64,000 bases of DNA from Brevibacterium album DSM 18261. Lineage in GTDB: Bacteria; Actinomycetota; Actinomycetes; Actinomycetales; Brevibacteriaceae. How positions within the stretch are numbered: the first letter of the stretch is position 1; each line of letters opens with the position of its first letter. A program made the position numbers and the translations under genes. Under the pieces are notes generated by a model that saw only the letters and a program-made list of their open reading frames with translations, made no database searches and was not told the origin of the DNA. This document shows, one piece after another, positions 36,825-45,911 of the stretch. The stretch is from NCBI RefSeq assembly GCF_000426445.1, contig NZ_KE384526.1, positions 481,213-545,212 of the forward strand. Reading direction: 5' to 3'.

Positions 36825-36842
36825 CCGCTCGCCGTCGCCGCA

Positions 36843-36882
36843 GGGCCCCGCTGCGCACGATCCCTCGTGCGCAGCGGGGCCC
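36843..36882. terminator. Terminator of the sdhCDAB operon
   Basis: GGGCCCCGCTGCGCACGA (36843-36860) pairs perfectly with 36865-36882 over a TCCC loop. There is no T-run, as is common for actinobacterial terminators. Confidence 0.85.
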
Positions 36883-36998
36883 TCGTGCATGTGTGCGTCC
36901 TCCGGGTTCGCAGCCTGCCTCCGTGTTTGCGCACCGGACCTCCGCTCCACCGTGCTGCAGCGGCGCAATCCGGAAGCGACTGCAGGTAGGGTGACGGC

Positions 36999-38216
36999 GT
37001 GTCCGCCAGAATCGTCGCCGTCCTCGCAGTCTGCCTCGCCCTCCTCGCGCCGTCGGCCGCCCCCGCCGCAGCGCAGACCCTTCCGCAGCCGGCCCCTCCC
37101 ACTGCTCACACCGCGCCACAGGCTTACACCGCACCGCAGGCCCAGGCCTCGCCCACGGAGCCGCCCGTGTACGATCCGGGGCCGCTCACAGACGGGTCCG
37201 CACCCCCGGAGCTGCCCGCCGAGGCGTGGATCCTCGTCGATCTCAACACCGGCGATGTGCTCGCCGCGCACGAGCCCGAGCTCCCGCACCCGCCGGCCTC
37301 GACCATCAAGCTCCTCACCGGCCTCGCGCTCGTCGAGGAGCTCGACGATCCGGAGGCGGAGCAGGAGGCCGTCTTCGAGGACATGGCCGTCGACGGGACC
37401 AAGGTCGGCATCGTGCAGCAGAACGACTACACGATCGGGGACCTCTTCCACGCCATGCTCATGTCCAGCGCCAACGACGCCGCCCATTCCCTCGGTGAGG
37501 CGGTGGGCGGCCAGGAGCGCGCCGTCGAGCTCATGAACGCCAAGGCCGCGGAGCTCGGCCTCACCGGCACGCTGGCCCGCGACACCGCCGGTCTCAACGA
37601 CACGGAGCAGCACACGACGGTCACGGACCTCGTGCGCATCGGCAACGCGGTCCTCGCCGATGACTACCTCATGGAGGTCATCGGGACGACCGAGTACGAC
37701 TTCCCCGGCGCGGTCAACCCGGACACGGACGAGGAGAACCCCGGCTATCCGATCGCGAACCACACCCGCGTCGTCGGCGAGGTGGACGGCGGCCTCGGGC
37801 TGAAGAACGGCTTCACGCGGAAGGCCGGGGGCTCCTTCGTGGCCGTCGTCGAGCGTGACGGCACGCGGCTGGCCTCGGCGGTCCTCGGTGCGCAGACGCA
37901 CACGCGGGACGGGGCCGTGGACCTCATCGAATGGGGCTTCGCCCAGTCCTCGCCCGCACCCGTGAGCCGCCTCGATCTCCGCACTCCCGCGGAAGCCGAG
38001 GAGGAGGCCAGGGCCGAGGAAGCCTCGGCGCGGGAGGCCGAGGAGGCAGCGGCACAGGAGAGTCCTGCGGCGGAGGAGGCCGCGGAGGCACGTCTCCCGC
38101 TCACCGCGCCCGCCTGGCTGGGCCTGCTCGGCATCGGCGGGGCCGTCCTGGTCCTCGTCGTGCTCGCGGCACTGCTCCGGGGTCTCCGGGGCAGGTCCCG
38201 CGCACCCCGTCACTGA
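36999..38216 (+). CDS. D-alanyl-D-alanine carboxypeptidase (S11 family, membrane-anchored)
   Basis: The enzyme trims stem pentapeptides of peptidoglycan outside the cell. From the GTG at 36999 the 405-residue product has a signal peptide (IVAVLAVCLALLAPSAAPAAAQ) and a Pro/Ala-rich linker. The SxxK motif is at 101-104 (STIK), SxN at 157-159 (SAN), and the third motif is KNG at 269-271 (GLKNGFT) where many relatives have KTG. An Ala/Glu-rich stalk is followed by one C-terminal membrane helix and a basic tail, giving a type I topology. It stands alone after the sdh operon. Confidence 0.93.
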   Translation: MSARIVAVLAVCLALLAPSAAPAAAQTLPQPAPPTAHTAPQAYTAPQAQASPTEPPVYDPGPLTDGSAPPELPAEAWILVDLNTGDVLAAHEPELPHPPASTIKLLTGLALVEELDDPEAEQEAVFEDMAVDGTKVGIVQQNDYTIGDLFHAMLMSSANDAAHSLGEAVGGQERAVELMNAKAAELGLTGTLARDTAGLNDTEQHTTVTDLVRIGNAVLADDYLMEVIGTTEYDFPGAVNPDTDEENPGYPIANHTRVVGEVDGGLGLKNGFTRKAGGSFVAVVERDGTRLASAVLGAQTHTRDGAVDLIEWGFAQSSPAPVSRLDLRTPAEAEEEARAEEASAREAEEAAAQESPAAEEAAEARLPLTAPAWLGLLGIGGAVLVLVVLAALLRGLRGRSRAPRH

Positions 38217-38285
38217 GGCGGGACCGTCACCGAGGCGAGACTGCTGCTCAGCCAGGGCTTTCACCGAGGCGGGACCGTCACCGAG
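38215..38285. repeat. 20-bp direct repeat downstream of the carboxypeptidase gene
   Basis: GAGGCGGGACCGTCACCGAG occurs exactly at 38215-38234 and 38266-38285, 51 bp apart. The first copy overlaps the stop codon region. No function is apparent; a remnant of a local duplication is likely. Confidence 0.7.
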
Positions 38286-38373
38286 ACGGCTCCGCCGCTG
38301 AGGCTCGGGCGCCGGCTGCGCTCGGACCTGCTCCTCCCCGCGCCTTCCCCGGCCGGGTCCACCCGAAGGAGCC

Positions 38374-39447
38374 TCAGAAGCCGGAGAGGATGCCGCGCTC
38401 CGTGAGCTTCGAGGCCAGCCCGGCCCCGTCCGAGGCGTAGATCCAGGGCACCCCCTGCCCGCGCCCGGTGTGCCGGGATCGTCCGCCCGCCCACACGGCC
38501 TCGCCCGCAGTGAGCTGGCGGATCGCGACCGCAGCGACGTTGTCCGGGTGGTTGTCGACGAACTCGCCGTAGATCTCCTCGTCGTGCTGCCCGTCGTCGC
38601 CCACGAGGAGCCAGCGCATGCGCGGGAACTCGCGCGCCAGGCGCTCCAGCGAATTGCGCTTGTGCTCCACGCCGCTGCGGAAGGCCCGCGTTGCGGTGGG
38701 TCCCCAGTCCGTCAGCAGCAGCGGACCGTCCGGGTAGAGGTTGCGGGAGAGGAAGCGCTTGAGGGTGGGCGCCACGTTCCAGGCGCCGGTGGACAGATAG
38801 ATGATGGGCGAATGGGGCCGCAGATAGGTGAGCCGGTCGTACAGGACGGCCATGCCGGACACCGGCGTGCGCGCGTGCTCGTCGAGGACGAAGGTGTTCC
38901 AGGCGGCGAGGAAGGGCCGGGGCAGGGCCGTGACCATCACGGTGTCGTCGATGTCCGAGATGATCCCGAAGGTCTGGTCCCGGCCGATGATCGTCACCCG
39001 CGACCGGTCCACGAGGGAGTTCCCCGTCCAGATCTCGATCTCCACGGTCCCGGGCTCGAACGTGCCCGGGATGACGGCGTCGACCACTCCCCCGCGGTCG
39101 CACTCGACCATGTGCTCCTGGTCGCCCACCCGCACCCAGGCGGTCTCATCGGCCAGCGGGACGGCCCCGAAGGAGCGGAAGCCGCGGATGCTCTGCCGGA
39201 GATCGGCCGCCGGCTGCCCGGTCCGGGTGAGCACGAGGCGGGCGAGCACGCGCAGGCTCGTCTCCGTGCCGTAGGAGTCGTAGCAGATGGCGGTCCGCTT
39301 CCAGCCATGGCCCTCCGCCTTCTCGCGCAGCCACGCGTTGAAGGAGTCCTCCATCCGGGCCGCCGTGTGCCGCACCTCGGGCGCGAGATTGAGCGGCGCG
39401 GGGGCCGCAGCCCTGCTGCTCCTGCCGGGTCGTCGTCTGCTGCGCAT
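38374..39447 (-). CDS. APP1-like (DUF2183) phosphatase
   Basis: The 357-residue protein carries the HAD-type motif DIDDTVMVTALPRP, STGAWNVAPTLKRFL and LLLTDWGPT, then LVGDDGQHDEEIYGE, matching the conserved domain of yeast App1 phosphatidate phosphatase and its bacterial relatives. The N-terminal half (to about residue 165) is a beta-rich domain of unknown role. I prefer the ATG at 39447, seven bases after GAGGAG. It is the third gene of a minus-strand run with xthA and trpS. A lipid phosphatase role is inferred from family only. Confidence 0.82.
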   Translation of the reverse strand: MRSRRRPGRSSRAAAPAPLNLAPEVRHTAARMEDSFNAWLREKAEGHGWKRTAICYDSYGTETSLRVLARLVLTRTGQPAADLRQSIRGFRSFGAVPLADETAWVRVGDQEHMVECDRGGVVDAVIPGTFEPGTVEIEIWTGNSLVDRSRVTIIGRDQTFGIISDIDDTVMVTALPRPFLAAWNTFVLDEHARTPVSGMAVLYDRLTYLRPHSPIIYLSTGAWNVAPTLKRFLSRNLYPDGPLLLTDWGPTATRAFRSGVEHKRNSLERLAREFPRMRWLLVGDDGQHDEEIYGEFVDNHPDNVAAVAIRQLTAGEAVWAGGRSRHTGRGQGVPWIYASDGAGLASKLTERGILSGF

Positions 39448-39482
39448 CACGCTGCTCCTCGTCGGGGGCGGGCCCTGTGCGC

Positions 39483-40502
39483 TCAGCGGCGCAGGAAGCC
39501 CACGCGGTCGTAGACATCGGCGACGGTGGCGTCCGCGATGGCCTCGGCGGCATCCGCACCCCGCAGCAGCATGCGCTCGAGCTCCGCGGGATCGTCCATG
39601 AGCTCGAGCGTGCGCTCGCGCAGCGGGCTCAGCGCCTCGACCGCGACGTCAGCCAGTGCGACCTTGAGATGGCCGTACATCTTCCCCTCGAACTCCGCCA
39701 CGATCTCCTCGACCGGCCGCCCGGAGAGGGAGGAGTAGATGGTCAGCAGATTGGACACGCCCGGCTTGGCCTCGGGGTCGTAGGCGATCTCGGTGCCCGC
39801 ATCCGTGACGGCCGACCTGATCTTCTTCGCGATCGCCTTGGGCTCATCGAGGATGTTGATGAGGCCTGCGGGCGTCTTCGCGGACTTCGACATCTTGGCC
39901 GTGGGCTCCTGCAGATCGTAGATCTTGGCGGTGGCCTTGAGGATATGGGGCTCGGGGACCGTGAAGGCCTTCCCGTAGCGGTGGTTGAACCGCTCGGCCA
40001 GGTTGCGGGTGAGCTCGAGGTGCTGACGCTGGTCCTCGCCCACCGGCACGAGGTCCGTCTGGTAGAGCAGGATGTCCGCGGCCATGAGCGCCGGATAGCT
40101 GAGCAGGCCCAGGGAGACGTGCTCGTTCTTCGCGGACTTGTCCTTGAACTGGGTCATCCGCTGCGCCTCGCCCAGTCCCGTGGTGCACTCGAGGACCCAG
40201 CCCAGCTGGTTGTGGGCGGGGATGTGCGACTGCACGAAGATGGTGGACCGCTCCGGGTCCAGGCCCGCCCCGATGAACTGCGCGGCCGTGCGCAGGGTGC
40301 GCTCCCGCAGCGCGGCCGGATCGTGCTCGACGGTGATCGCGTGCTGGTTGGCGATGAAGAAGAAGGCGTCGTGCGTCTCCTGCTGCTCCACGAACTGCTG
40401 CAGCGCCCCGATGTAGTTGCCCAGGTGGAGGGAGTCCGAGGTGGCCTGGATGCCGGAGAGGGAGCGGGGACGGTGCGCAGCGGGTTCAGTCATGCCCATC
40501 AT
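39483..40502 (-). CDS. trpS: Tryptophanyl-tRNA synthetase
   Basis: This class I synthetase charges tRNA-Trp. The protein of about 336 residues has [18 protein letters not shown] (HIGH-like motif HLGN), [24 protein letters not shown], and [17 protein letters not shown] (KMSKS). The start is unsure: ATG at 40502 overlaps the exonuclease III stop in ATGATG and would be translationally coupled, while ATG at 40493 starts [11 protein letters not shown] and fits the family equally. Length is normal for the short bacterial type. Confidence 0.95.
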   Translation of the reverse strand: MMGMTEPAAHRPRSLSGIQATSDSLHLGNYIGALQQFVEQQETHDAFFFIANQHAITVEHDPAALRERTLRTAAQFIGAGLDPERSTIFVQSHIPAHNQLGWVLECTTGLGEAQRMTQFKDKSAKNEHVSLGLLSYPALMAADILLYQTDLVPVGEDQRQHLELTRNLAERFNHRYGKAFTVPEPHILKATAKIYDLQEPTAKMSKSAKTPAGLINILDEPKAIAKKIRSAVTDAGTEIAYDPEAKPGVSNLLTIYSSLSGRPVEEIVAEFEGKMYGHLKVALADVAVEALSPLRERTLELMDDPAELERMLLRGADAAEAIADATVADVYDRVGFLRR

Positions 40503-41326
40503 TCTGCCACCGGGCCCGCGACCAGCGCGGGGAGGTCGTACTCGACGACGAGGGGGGCGTGATCGGACCAGCGCTCGGCGTAGGTCTCCGCCCGGTGCAC
40601 CTTCGCCTCCTTCGCGGCGGCGGCCAGGCCCGGGGTCGCCATGTGGTAGTCGATGCGCCAGCCGGTGTCGTTGTCGAAGGCCTTCCCGCGCATGGACCAC
40701 CAGGTGTAGGGACCCTCGACGGGGCCGGCGAGGCTGCGTGCGACGTCCACGAACCCGCTCTCGCCGAAGAAGCGGTCGAAGTACGCCCGCTCCTCGGGGA
40801 GGAAGCCCGCGTTCTTGCGGTTGCCCTTCCAGTTCCTGATGTCCAGCTCCGTGTGCCCCACGTTCATGTCACCGGTGACGAGCGCGTGGTCGGCGTGCGC
40901 GGCGAGCTCCGGGAGGCGGACCAGCATCTGGTCGAGGAACCGGTACTTGTCGTCCTGGCGCGGAGTGCCCACCTCGCCCGAGTGCACATAGGCGCTCACG
41001 ACGGTGAGCAGGGATCCGTCGGCGAGGCGATGATCCGTCTCGAGCCAGCGGCCGGCGGCATCGAAGTAGCCGTCGCCGTTGCCCACGCGGACGGCCTCGG
41101 GCGCGGTCTTCGAGAGGACCGCGACACCGGCGCGGCCCTTCGCCTCGGCGTCCGCGCTCTGCACCTGGTAGCCGCAGTCGGCGAGCACGTCGAACACGAT
41201 GTCATTGGCGGCCCGCACCTCCTGCAGGGTGAGGAGGTCCGGCTGGACGGCTTCCATCCACGGGCCGATGCCCTTGCGCAGCGCGGCGCGGATTCCGTTG
41301 ACGTTCACAGTGGCGATTCGCAGCAT
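40499..41326 (-). CDS. xthA: Exodeoxyribonuclease III
   Basis: The AP endonuclease and 3' exonuclease acts in base-excision repair. The 275-residue protein begins [19 protein letters not shown] and has LLTLQEVRA (catalytic Glu), [25 protein letters not shown] and the final [11 protein letters not shown] with the Asp-His pair. I use the ATG at 41326; longer in-frame starts add residues absent from relatives. It overlaps trpS at its 3' end. Confidence 0.95.
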   Translation of the reverse strand: MLRIATVNVNGIRAALRKGIGPWMEAVQPDLLTLQEVRAANDIVFDVLADCGYQVQSADAEAKGRAGVAVLSKTAPEAVRVGNGDGYFDAAGRWLETDHRLADGSLLTVVSAYVHSGEVGTPRQDDKYRFLDQMLVRLPELAAHADHALVTGDMNVGHTELDIRNWKGNRKNAGFLPEERAYFDRFFGESGFVDVARSLAGPVEGPYTWWSMRGKAFDNDTGWRIDYHMATPGLAAAAKEAKVHRAETYAERWSDHAPLVVEYDLPALVAGPVAE

Positions 41327-41543
41327 GTACCGCATTCTCGCAGAGTTCCGGGCCGAGGAGGGCCTCATCCGCCCACGCGCACCGCCTCGTCGAAGTGGGG
41401 AGAACCCGATTCCTGGCGCGTGGTTTCCGTGTCAGAATGAATGCACTGTGAGCTGCGGCTCCTGAACGTGTGTGACGATGTCACTGCAGGTGCGGCTGGG
41501 TCCGCGCGTATGCTTGGGCCCATACCGACAAGAGGAGAAGGCC

Positions 41544-42032
41544 ATGACCGAGAACCAGAACTTCGAGGCGGACAGCCTCATCATCAGCCCTCTCGATGAG
41601 CTCGATCCGCTCGAACTCCGCGAGGAGATCCTCGGTGCGCAGGAAAGGTTCTGGGGCGAGCGCGACCTCAGCCAGCACCACGAGCCCTATTGGTTCCGAC
41701 AGTTCTCCGCGGGAGGCCTGATCGCCCGCTATCGCAATGAGATCGTGGGCTATCTGCTCGGCGTCTTCCCCAAGGAGGGCCCGTCCTACATCCACCTCGT
41801 GTCCGCGCGGCAGGACTACCGCCATCTGGGCATCGGCCGCCGCCTGTACCAGGCATTCATCGCCCGGGCACGGGCGAACGCCGAGAGCGAGGTGCAGGCG
41901 ACGGCGCTGCCCGACAATGCGAACGCGATCGCCTTCCACACCTCCCTGGGCTTCGAGGGTGCGCGCATCGAGGACTACGCGGGCCCCGGTGAGGACCGCG
42001 TCTTCTTCACCCTCCGACTCAACGACGACTGA
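41544..42032 (+). CDS. GNAT-family N-acetyltransferase
   Basis: The 162-residue protein starts at ATG 41544 after AGGAGAAG. The acetyl-CoA pyrophosphate-binding motif is RQDYRHLGIGRRLYQAFI, and the C-terminal LPDNANAIAFHTSLGFEG is typical of GNAT enzymes. It is monocistronic and ends at a shared terminator. The substrate is unknown; proteins, antibiotics or polyamines are all possible. Confidence 0.88.
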   Translation: MTENQNFEADSLIISPLDELDPLELREEILGAQERFWGERDLSQHHEPYWFRQFSAGGLIARYRNEIVGYLLGVFPKEGPSYIHLVSARQDYRHLGIGRRLYQAFIARARANAESEVQATALPDNANAIAFHTSLGFEGARIEDYAGPGEDRVFFTLRLNDD

Positions 42033-42070
42033 GCTGCTGACAGCCGGACTCACGAGCGTGTGGTCCGCAA

Positions 42071-42107
42071 GACCCCGGTTCCGCCCCCCCTGGGCGCGAC
42101 CGGGGTC
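42071..42107. terminator. Bidirectional terminator between GNAT and IclR genes
   Basis: GACCCCGGT pairs with ACCGGGGTC around a 19-base GC-rich loop and is followed by TTCG. It sits between two convergent genes. Confidence 0.65.
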
Positions 42108-42134
42108 TTCGCGTGCCGGCCGCCGAGCGCGCGC

Positions 42135-42863
42135 TCAGTCAGCGGTCCCGACGGATCCGGCGAAGCCGTTGGCGCCCAGCACCTCGCGCGCGAGCGCACC
42201 GAAGCGGTCGAGACGGGGCTCCACGCGGCTGAGGGGGCCGGCCACCGTGACGGCGGCGATGAGCGCTCCCGCATGGTGCACCCCCGCCGCGACCGCGCCC
42301 ACATCCGGAACCGTCTCCCCCCGGTTGAATGCGAGGCCCGATTCCCTGATCGCCGCCAGCTCGCCGAGGAAGGTCCGGGCCGCGGCGGGTTCGGCGCTCT
42401 CCAGCGCACGCACCCGGTCCGCCTCGTCCGCGAGGGCGAGGAACACCTTCCCCGAGCTGGTGGGCAGCAGCGGGCGGCGCTGACGCAGCCGCGGGGAGTA
42501 GCAGACCTCATAGGCCGAGGGCTCCGTGTGGACGTAGACCACGGAGTCCTCCCCCACGCGGAGAGCGACGGTCACGGTCTCACCGGACCGCACCGCGATC
42601 TCCTCGCACGTCTCCCCCAGGAGGAGGGGCAGGGTCGTCCCGGTGGGGCCGAGCAGCGCATGGACCCCTGCGCCCAGCACGTACCCGCGCCCCTCATCGA
42701 CGAGGTAGCCGCTGTGGACCAGACCCCGGACGAAGCCGTGCACGCTGCTCTTGGGGGCGTCCGCGGCGCCGGCGAGCGCATGCAGCGGGACCGGGGCATC
42801 GGCTGCGGCCACCGTCTCCAGGATCGCGATGATGCGGGAGACGGTGCGGTGTTCGGCGGTCAT
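42135..42863 (-). CDS. IclR-family transcriptional regulator
   Basis: The 242-residue protein has an N-terminal winged helix (RIIAILETVAAADAPVPLHALAGAADAPKSSVHGFVRGLVHSGYL) and the C-terminal effector domain with GETVTVALRVGEDSVVYVHTEPS, LPTSSGKVFLAL and a late AGVHHAGALIAAVTVAGP block. It lies 25 bp downstream of the CoA-transferase gene on the same strand. It probably senses the substrate of the TRAP/CoA-transferase pathway and controls this cluster. Confidence 0.92.
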   Translation of the reverse strand: MTAEHRTVSRIIAILETVAAADAPVPLHALAGAADAPKSSVHGFVRGLVHSGYLVDEGRGYVLGAGVHALLGPTGTTLPLLLGETCEEIAVRSGETVTVALRVGEDSVVYVHTEPSAYEVCYSPRLRQRRPLLPTSSGKVFLALADEADRVRALESAEPAAARTFLGELAAIRESGLAFNRGETVPDVGAVAAGVHHAGALIAAVTVAGPLSRVEPRLDRFGALAREVLGANGFAGSVGTAD

Positions 42864-42888
42864 TCTCCGATGATCTCACTCCGCGCTC

Positions 42889-44073
42889 TCACTCCGGCTC
42901 CGAGCCCGCGGGCACCGCGCCGATCATCGCGAGCACCTCGGCCCTGTCCGCGTCCGGAGGCGTGCAGTCGGCGGGCTTCGGGCGGGGGATTCCGCCGAAC
43001 TCCACGGGTGAGCCCACGTGGACGTAGCCGCCCTCCCGCCCGTGCTCGGCAGTCGTGAGCATCGGACGGCCGCCCAGATAGGGGTCGTCCCGGATCCCGT
43101 CGATGCGCGTCACGCGGTGTGCGGGGATGTCCCGGGCCCCGCATTCCTCCTCGATCTGTGCACACGTCCGCTCCGCCGCGTACTCCGCGAGCACCTCCTC
43201 GTACATCTGCGGATCGGCGCTGCGCGCGCGGTTGCTGGCCAGCTGCGGATGATTGAGGAGCTCGGGGCGGCCGAGGAGCTCGCAGAACCGCTCCCAGTTC
43301 GCATCCGTGTACGGCATGACGCACACCCAGCCGTCCCGGGTGCGGTGGGGCCGGTGCTCCGGAGCGAGGACCCGCGACCAGCCCACCGTCCCCTGCGCGG
43401 GCTCGAAGGTCTCACCGCCCATGTGCTCGACCAGCGTGAACGCGGCCATGGTGTCGACCATCGGGACGTCCGCCCAGCAGCCGTGCCCTGTCACGTGGCG
43501 CCGATGGAGGGCCGCGAGCGCGGCCTGCGCCATCGACATTCCGCAGACCTTGTCCGCCACCACGTACGGCGAGTAGCGCGGGGCCCCGTCCCGCAGCCGG
43601 TAGGCGTCGGCGAGGCCCGAGGCGGCCTGCACGACATCGTCGTAGGCGGGTGCGTCCCCCCTGTCGGAACTGCTGGCGAAGCCCTGACCGGTCACGAGGA
43701 TCGCCTGGGGGTTGACCGCCTCGACCTGCTCCCAGGCCAGCCCGAACCTCGCACGCCGCCGCGGCAGCATGTTGGTGACGATGACATCGGCCCAGGCGAT
43801 GAGCCCGCGCATCTCCGCTTCTCCCCGCGGCGCACTCGCATCGACGACGATGCTCTTCTTCCCCGCGTTGAGGTTCATCGCGAGTGCGCTCGTGCCCGCC
43901 TCCCCGAGCGGGCCGATCCTCCGGCCGATGTCCCCGCCGGGGGGTTCGGCCTTCACCACCGTCGCGCCCAGGTCCCTGAGCATCTTGCCGGCATAGGGGG
44001 CCATGATGACCGACCCCACCTCGAGCACCCTCACCCCTGCCAGCGGACCGCCGCCGCCCTGTCCGCCCGTCAT
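42889..44073 (-). CDS. Class III CoA-transferase (CaiB/BaiF type)
   Basis: The enzyme moves CoA from a donor thioester to a carboxylic acid. The 394-residue protein begins PLAGVRVLEVGSVIMAPYAGKMLRDLGATVVK, the typical family start, and has AMNLNAGKKSIVVDASAPRG, VQAASGLADAYRLRDG, and GCWADVPMVDTMAAFTLVEHMGG. The ATG at 44073 overlaps the stop of the TRAP permease gene, so uptake and activation are coupled. The substrate cannot be fixed; dicarboxylates such as glutarate-like acids or aromatic/acyl acids are candidates. Confidence 0.9.
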   Translation of the reverse strand: MTGGQGGGGPLAGVRVLEVGSVIMAPYAGKMLRDLGATVVKAEPPGGDIGRRIGPLGEAGTSALAMNLNAGKKSIVVDASAPRGEAEMRGLIAWADVIVTNMLPRRRARFGLAWEQVEAVNPQAILVTGQGFASSSDRGDAPAYDDVVQAASGLADAYRLRDGAPRYSPYVVADKVCGMSMAQAALAALHRRHVTGHGCWADVPMVDTMAAFTLVEHMGGETFEPAQGTVGWSRVLAPEHRPHRTRDGWVCVMPYTDANWERFCELLGRPELLNHPQLASNRARSADPQMYEEVLAEYAAERTCAQIEEECGARDIPAHRVTRIDGIRDDPYLGGRPMLTTAEHGREGGYVHVGSPVEFGGIPRPKPADCTPPDADRAEVLAMIGAVPAGSEPE

Positions 44074-45353
44074 CGCTGCATCAGCTCGGGCACGAACAGT
44101 GCGAGGGACGGGAAGGCGAACACGAGCGCCACCACCGCGAGCATGCCGAGGATGAAGGGCACGGAGCCTGCGAAGACCGTCTCCAGCGGGATCCGGCTCG
44201 CGCGCGCCGTGACGAAGGCGTTGAGCCCCAGCGGAGGCGTCACGAGCCCGATCTCCGCGACCAGGATGACGACGATGCCGAACCAGATGGGATCGAAGCC
44301 GAGCGCCTCCACGAGCGGCAGGGTGACCGGCACCGTGAGCGCGATGATCGCCATCTGGTCCATGAAGAACCCGAGCACCAGGTAGACGAGGACCATGCCG
44401 AGCATGATGACCACGGGCGGCACCTCCCATGCGCCCACAGCGGCGACCACGGCGGGCGTCACCCGCGTCTCGGCGAGGAAGTGCCCGAAGACATGGGCCG
44501 CCACGATGATGACCATGATCATCGCGCTGCTCGTCACGGTGCCCACGAAGGCCTCGCGGACGGCCTTCCAGCTCATCCTCCGGTTCAGGGCCATGAGACC
44601 GAGGCCGCCGAGGGCCCCGACCGCCGCCGCCTCGGTCGCCGTCGCGATCCCGAAGAACACGGTGCCCACCACGAGCAGGAACAGCACGCCCACCGGCACG
44701 AGGCCCGCGAGCGAGCGCGCCTTCTCACCCCAGCTCGTCGCGTTCGCGGCCGGCGCCTGCCCGCGCAGCGCCTGCACGTAGACGACGGCGCACAGCGCGA
44801 GCGCCATGAGCACACCGGGCACGAGTCCCGCGAGCAGAGTCTGGCCCACGCTCGTCTCCGCCGTGATGGCGTAGAAGATCAGCAGGATGGAGGGCGGGAT
44901 CATCGCCGCGAGGGTGCCCGCGCTCGCGACCGAACCCGTCGCGAGGCCCTTCGAGTAGCCCTGCCTCACCATCTCGCCCGTCGAGGTGTGGGCGAGGGTG
45001 GCGGCCGCCGCCGTCGAGGAGCCGGACACGGAGGCGAATCCCGCACCGGCCAGGACCGCGGCGATCCCCGTCCCGCCGCGCACCCGGCCCACCAGCACGC
45101 GCGCGCTCTCGAACAGCGAGTTCAGGGCGCCGCTGGCGAGCACGAAGTGCGCCATGAGGATGAACAGGGGGATCGCGGAGAGGGAGAACTTCCCTGCCGC
45201 GGACATCGGGACGACCTGGAACACCGCGAACGCCGAGGCGAAGCCGTCGACGGCCACGAGGCCCACAGTGCCCGCGGCGAGGATCGCGAAGGCGACGGGC
45301 ACGCGCAGGAGGATGAGGACCAGCAGGAGGAGCGTGACTGCGATGACGATCAT
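44070..45353 (-). CDS. dctM: TRAP transporter large permease subunit (DctM)
   Basis: DctM is the ion-coupled channel of tripartite ATP-independent periplasmic-type transporters. The 427-residue protein has 11-12 membrane helices and the signature GAGFASVSGSSTAAAATLAH, then IPPSILLIFYAI and MDQMAIIALTVPVTLPLVEALGFD, ending LVTPPLGLNAFVT. It overlaps DctQ and the CoA-transferase gene by four bases at each end. It works with DctQ and the binding lipoprotein. Confidence 0.95.
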   Translation of the reverse strand: MIVIAVTLLLLVLILLRVPVAFAILAAGTVGLVAVDGFASAFAVFQVVPMSAAGKFSLSAIPLFILMAHFVLASGALNSLFESARVLVGRVRGGTGIAAVLAGAGFASVSGSSTAAAATLAHTSTGEMVRQGYSKGLATGSVASAGTLAAMIPPSILLIFYAITAETSVGQTLLAGLVPGVLMALALCAVVYVQALRGQAPAANATSWGEKARSLAGLVPVGVLFLLVVGTVFFGIATATEAAAVGALGGLGLMALNRRMSWKAVREAFVGTVTSSAMIMVIIVAAHVFGHFLAETRVTPAVVAAVGAWEVPPVVIMLGMVLVYLVLGFFMDQMAIIALTVPVTLPLVEALGFDPIWFGIVVILVAEIGLVTPPLGLNAFVTARASRIPLETVFAGSVPFILGMLAVVALVFAFPSLALFVPELMQR

Positions 45354-45907
45354 GATCCGGCCTCCCCGCGGTGCAGGAAGCGCGGCGCGTCGACGAGCGC
45401 GGTCAGCAGCAGCGCCCCGGCGCCGATCGGCTGCAGCGACAGCCACATCCAGGTCGGCACGGCGATGTCGGAGGAGCCGGGCGGCGGGGCGTCGCCGAGC
45501 TGGAAGGCGGAGACCGCTCCGCTCACGCCCGCCGCGCAGAGAAGAGCGGCCGAGGCCAGCACCGCCGCCAGCGCGACGACCCGGGCACACGCGCGGGCGC
45601 GGGGCGACAGCCGTGAGTAGACGAGGCCCGCACTCACATGACCCGCGCACACGTACATCCACGGCAGCGCGAGGAACACCGCGCCGGGCATGAGGATCCG
45701 CTCGACGGCGCTCACGTTCCACCCGAGCGGCGCGGACAGGGCGTAGCGGGCCGCCGTCTCGGCCAGCATGATGAGAAGCAGGAGGGCGAGGGCGAGGGAG
45801 GCGAGCACGGCGCTGCCGGTGCCCAGGCCCCGGACGAGGGGGTGCATGCCCGCACCTGCCGCTTCCCCCTCGGTGACGGTCTGCTCGTTCGTGTTCTGCT
45901 CGGTCAT
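45350..45907 (-). CDS. dctQ: TRAP transporter small permease subunit (DctQ)
   Basis: The 185-residue protein has four membrane helices and the family-like segments MLAETAARYALSAPLGWNVSAVERILMP and ALPWMYVCAGHVSAGLVYSRLS. The ATG at 45907 follows the DctP stop by four bases. It probably stabilises DctM. The acidic N-terminus (EQNTNEQTVTEGE) is cytoplasmic. Confidence 0.88.
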   Translation of the reverse strand: MTEQNTNEQTVTEGEAAGAGMHPLVRGLGTGSAVLASLALALLLLIMLAETAARYALSAPLGWNVSAVERILMPGAVFLALPWMYVCAGHVSAGLVYSRLSPRARACARVVALAAVLASAALLCAAGVSGAVSAFQLGDAPPPGSSDIAVPTWMWLSLQPIGAGALLLTALVDAPRFLHRGEAGS

Positions 45908-45911
45908 GGGC

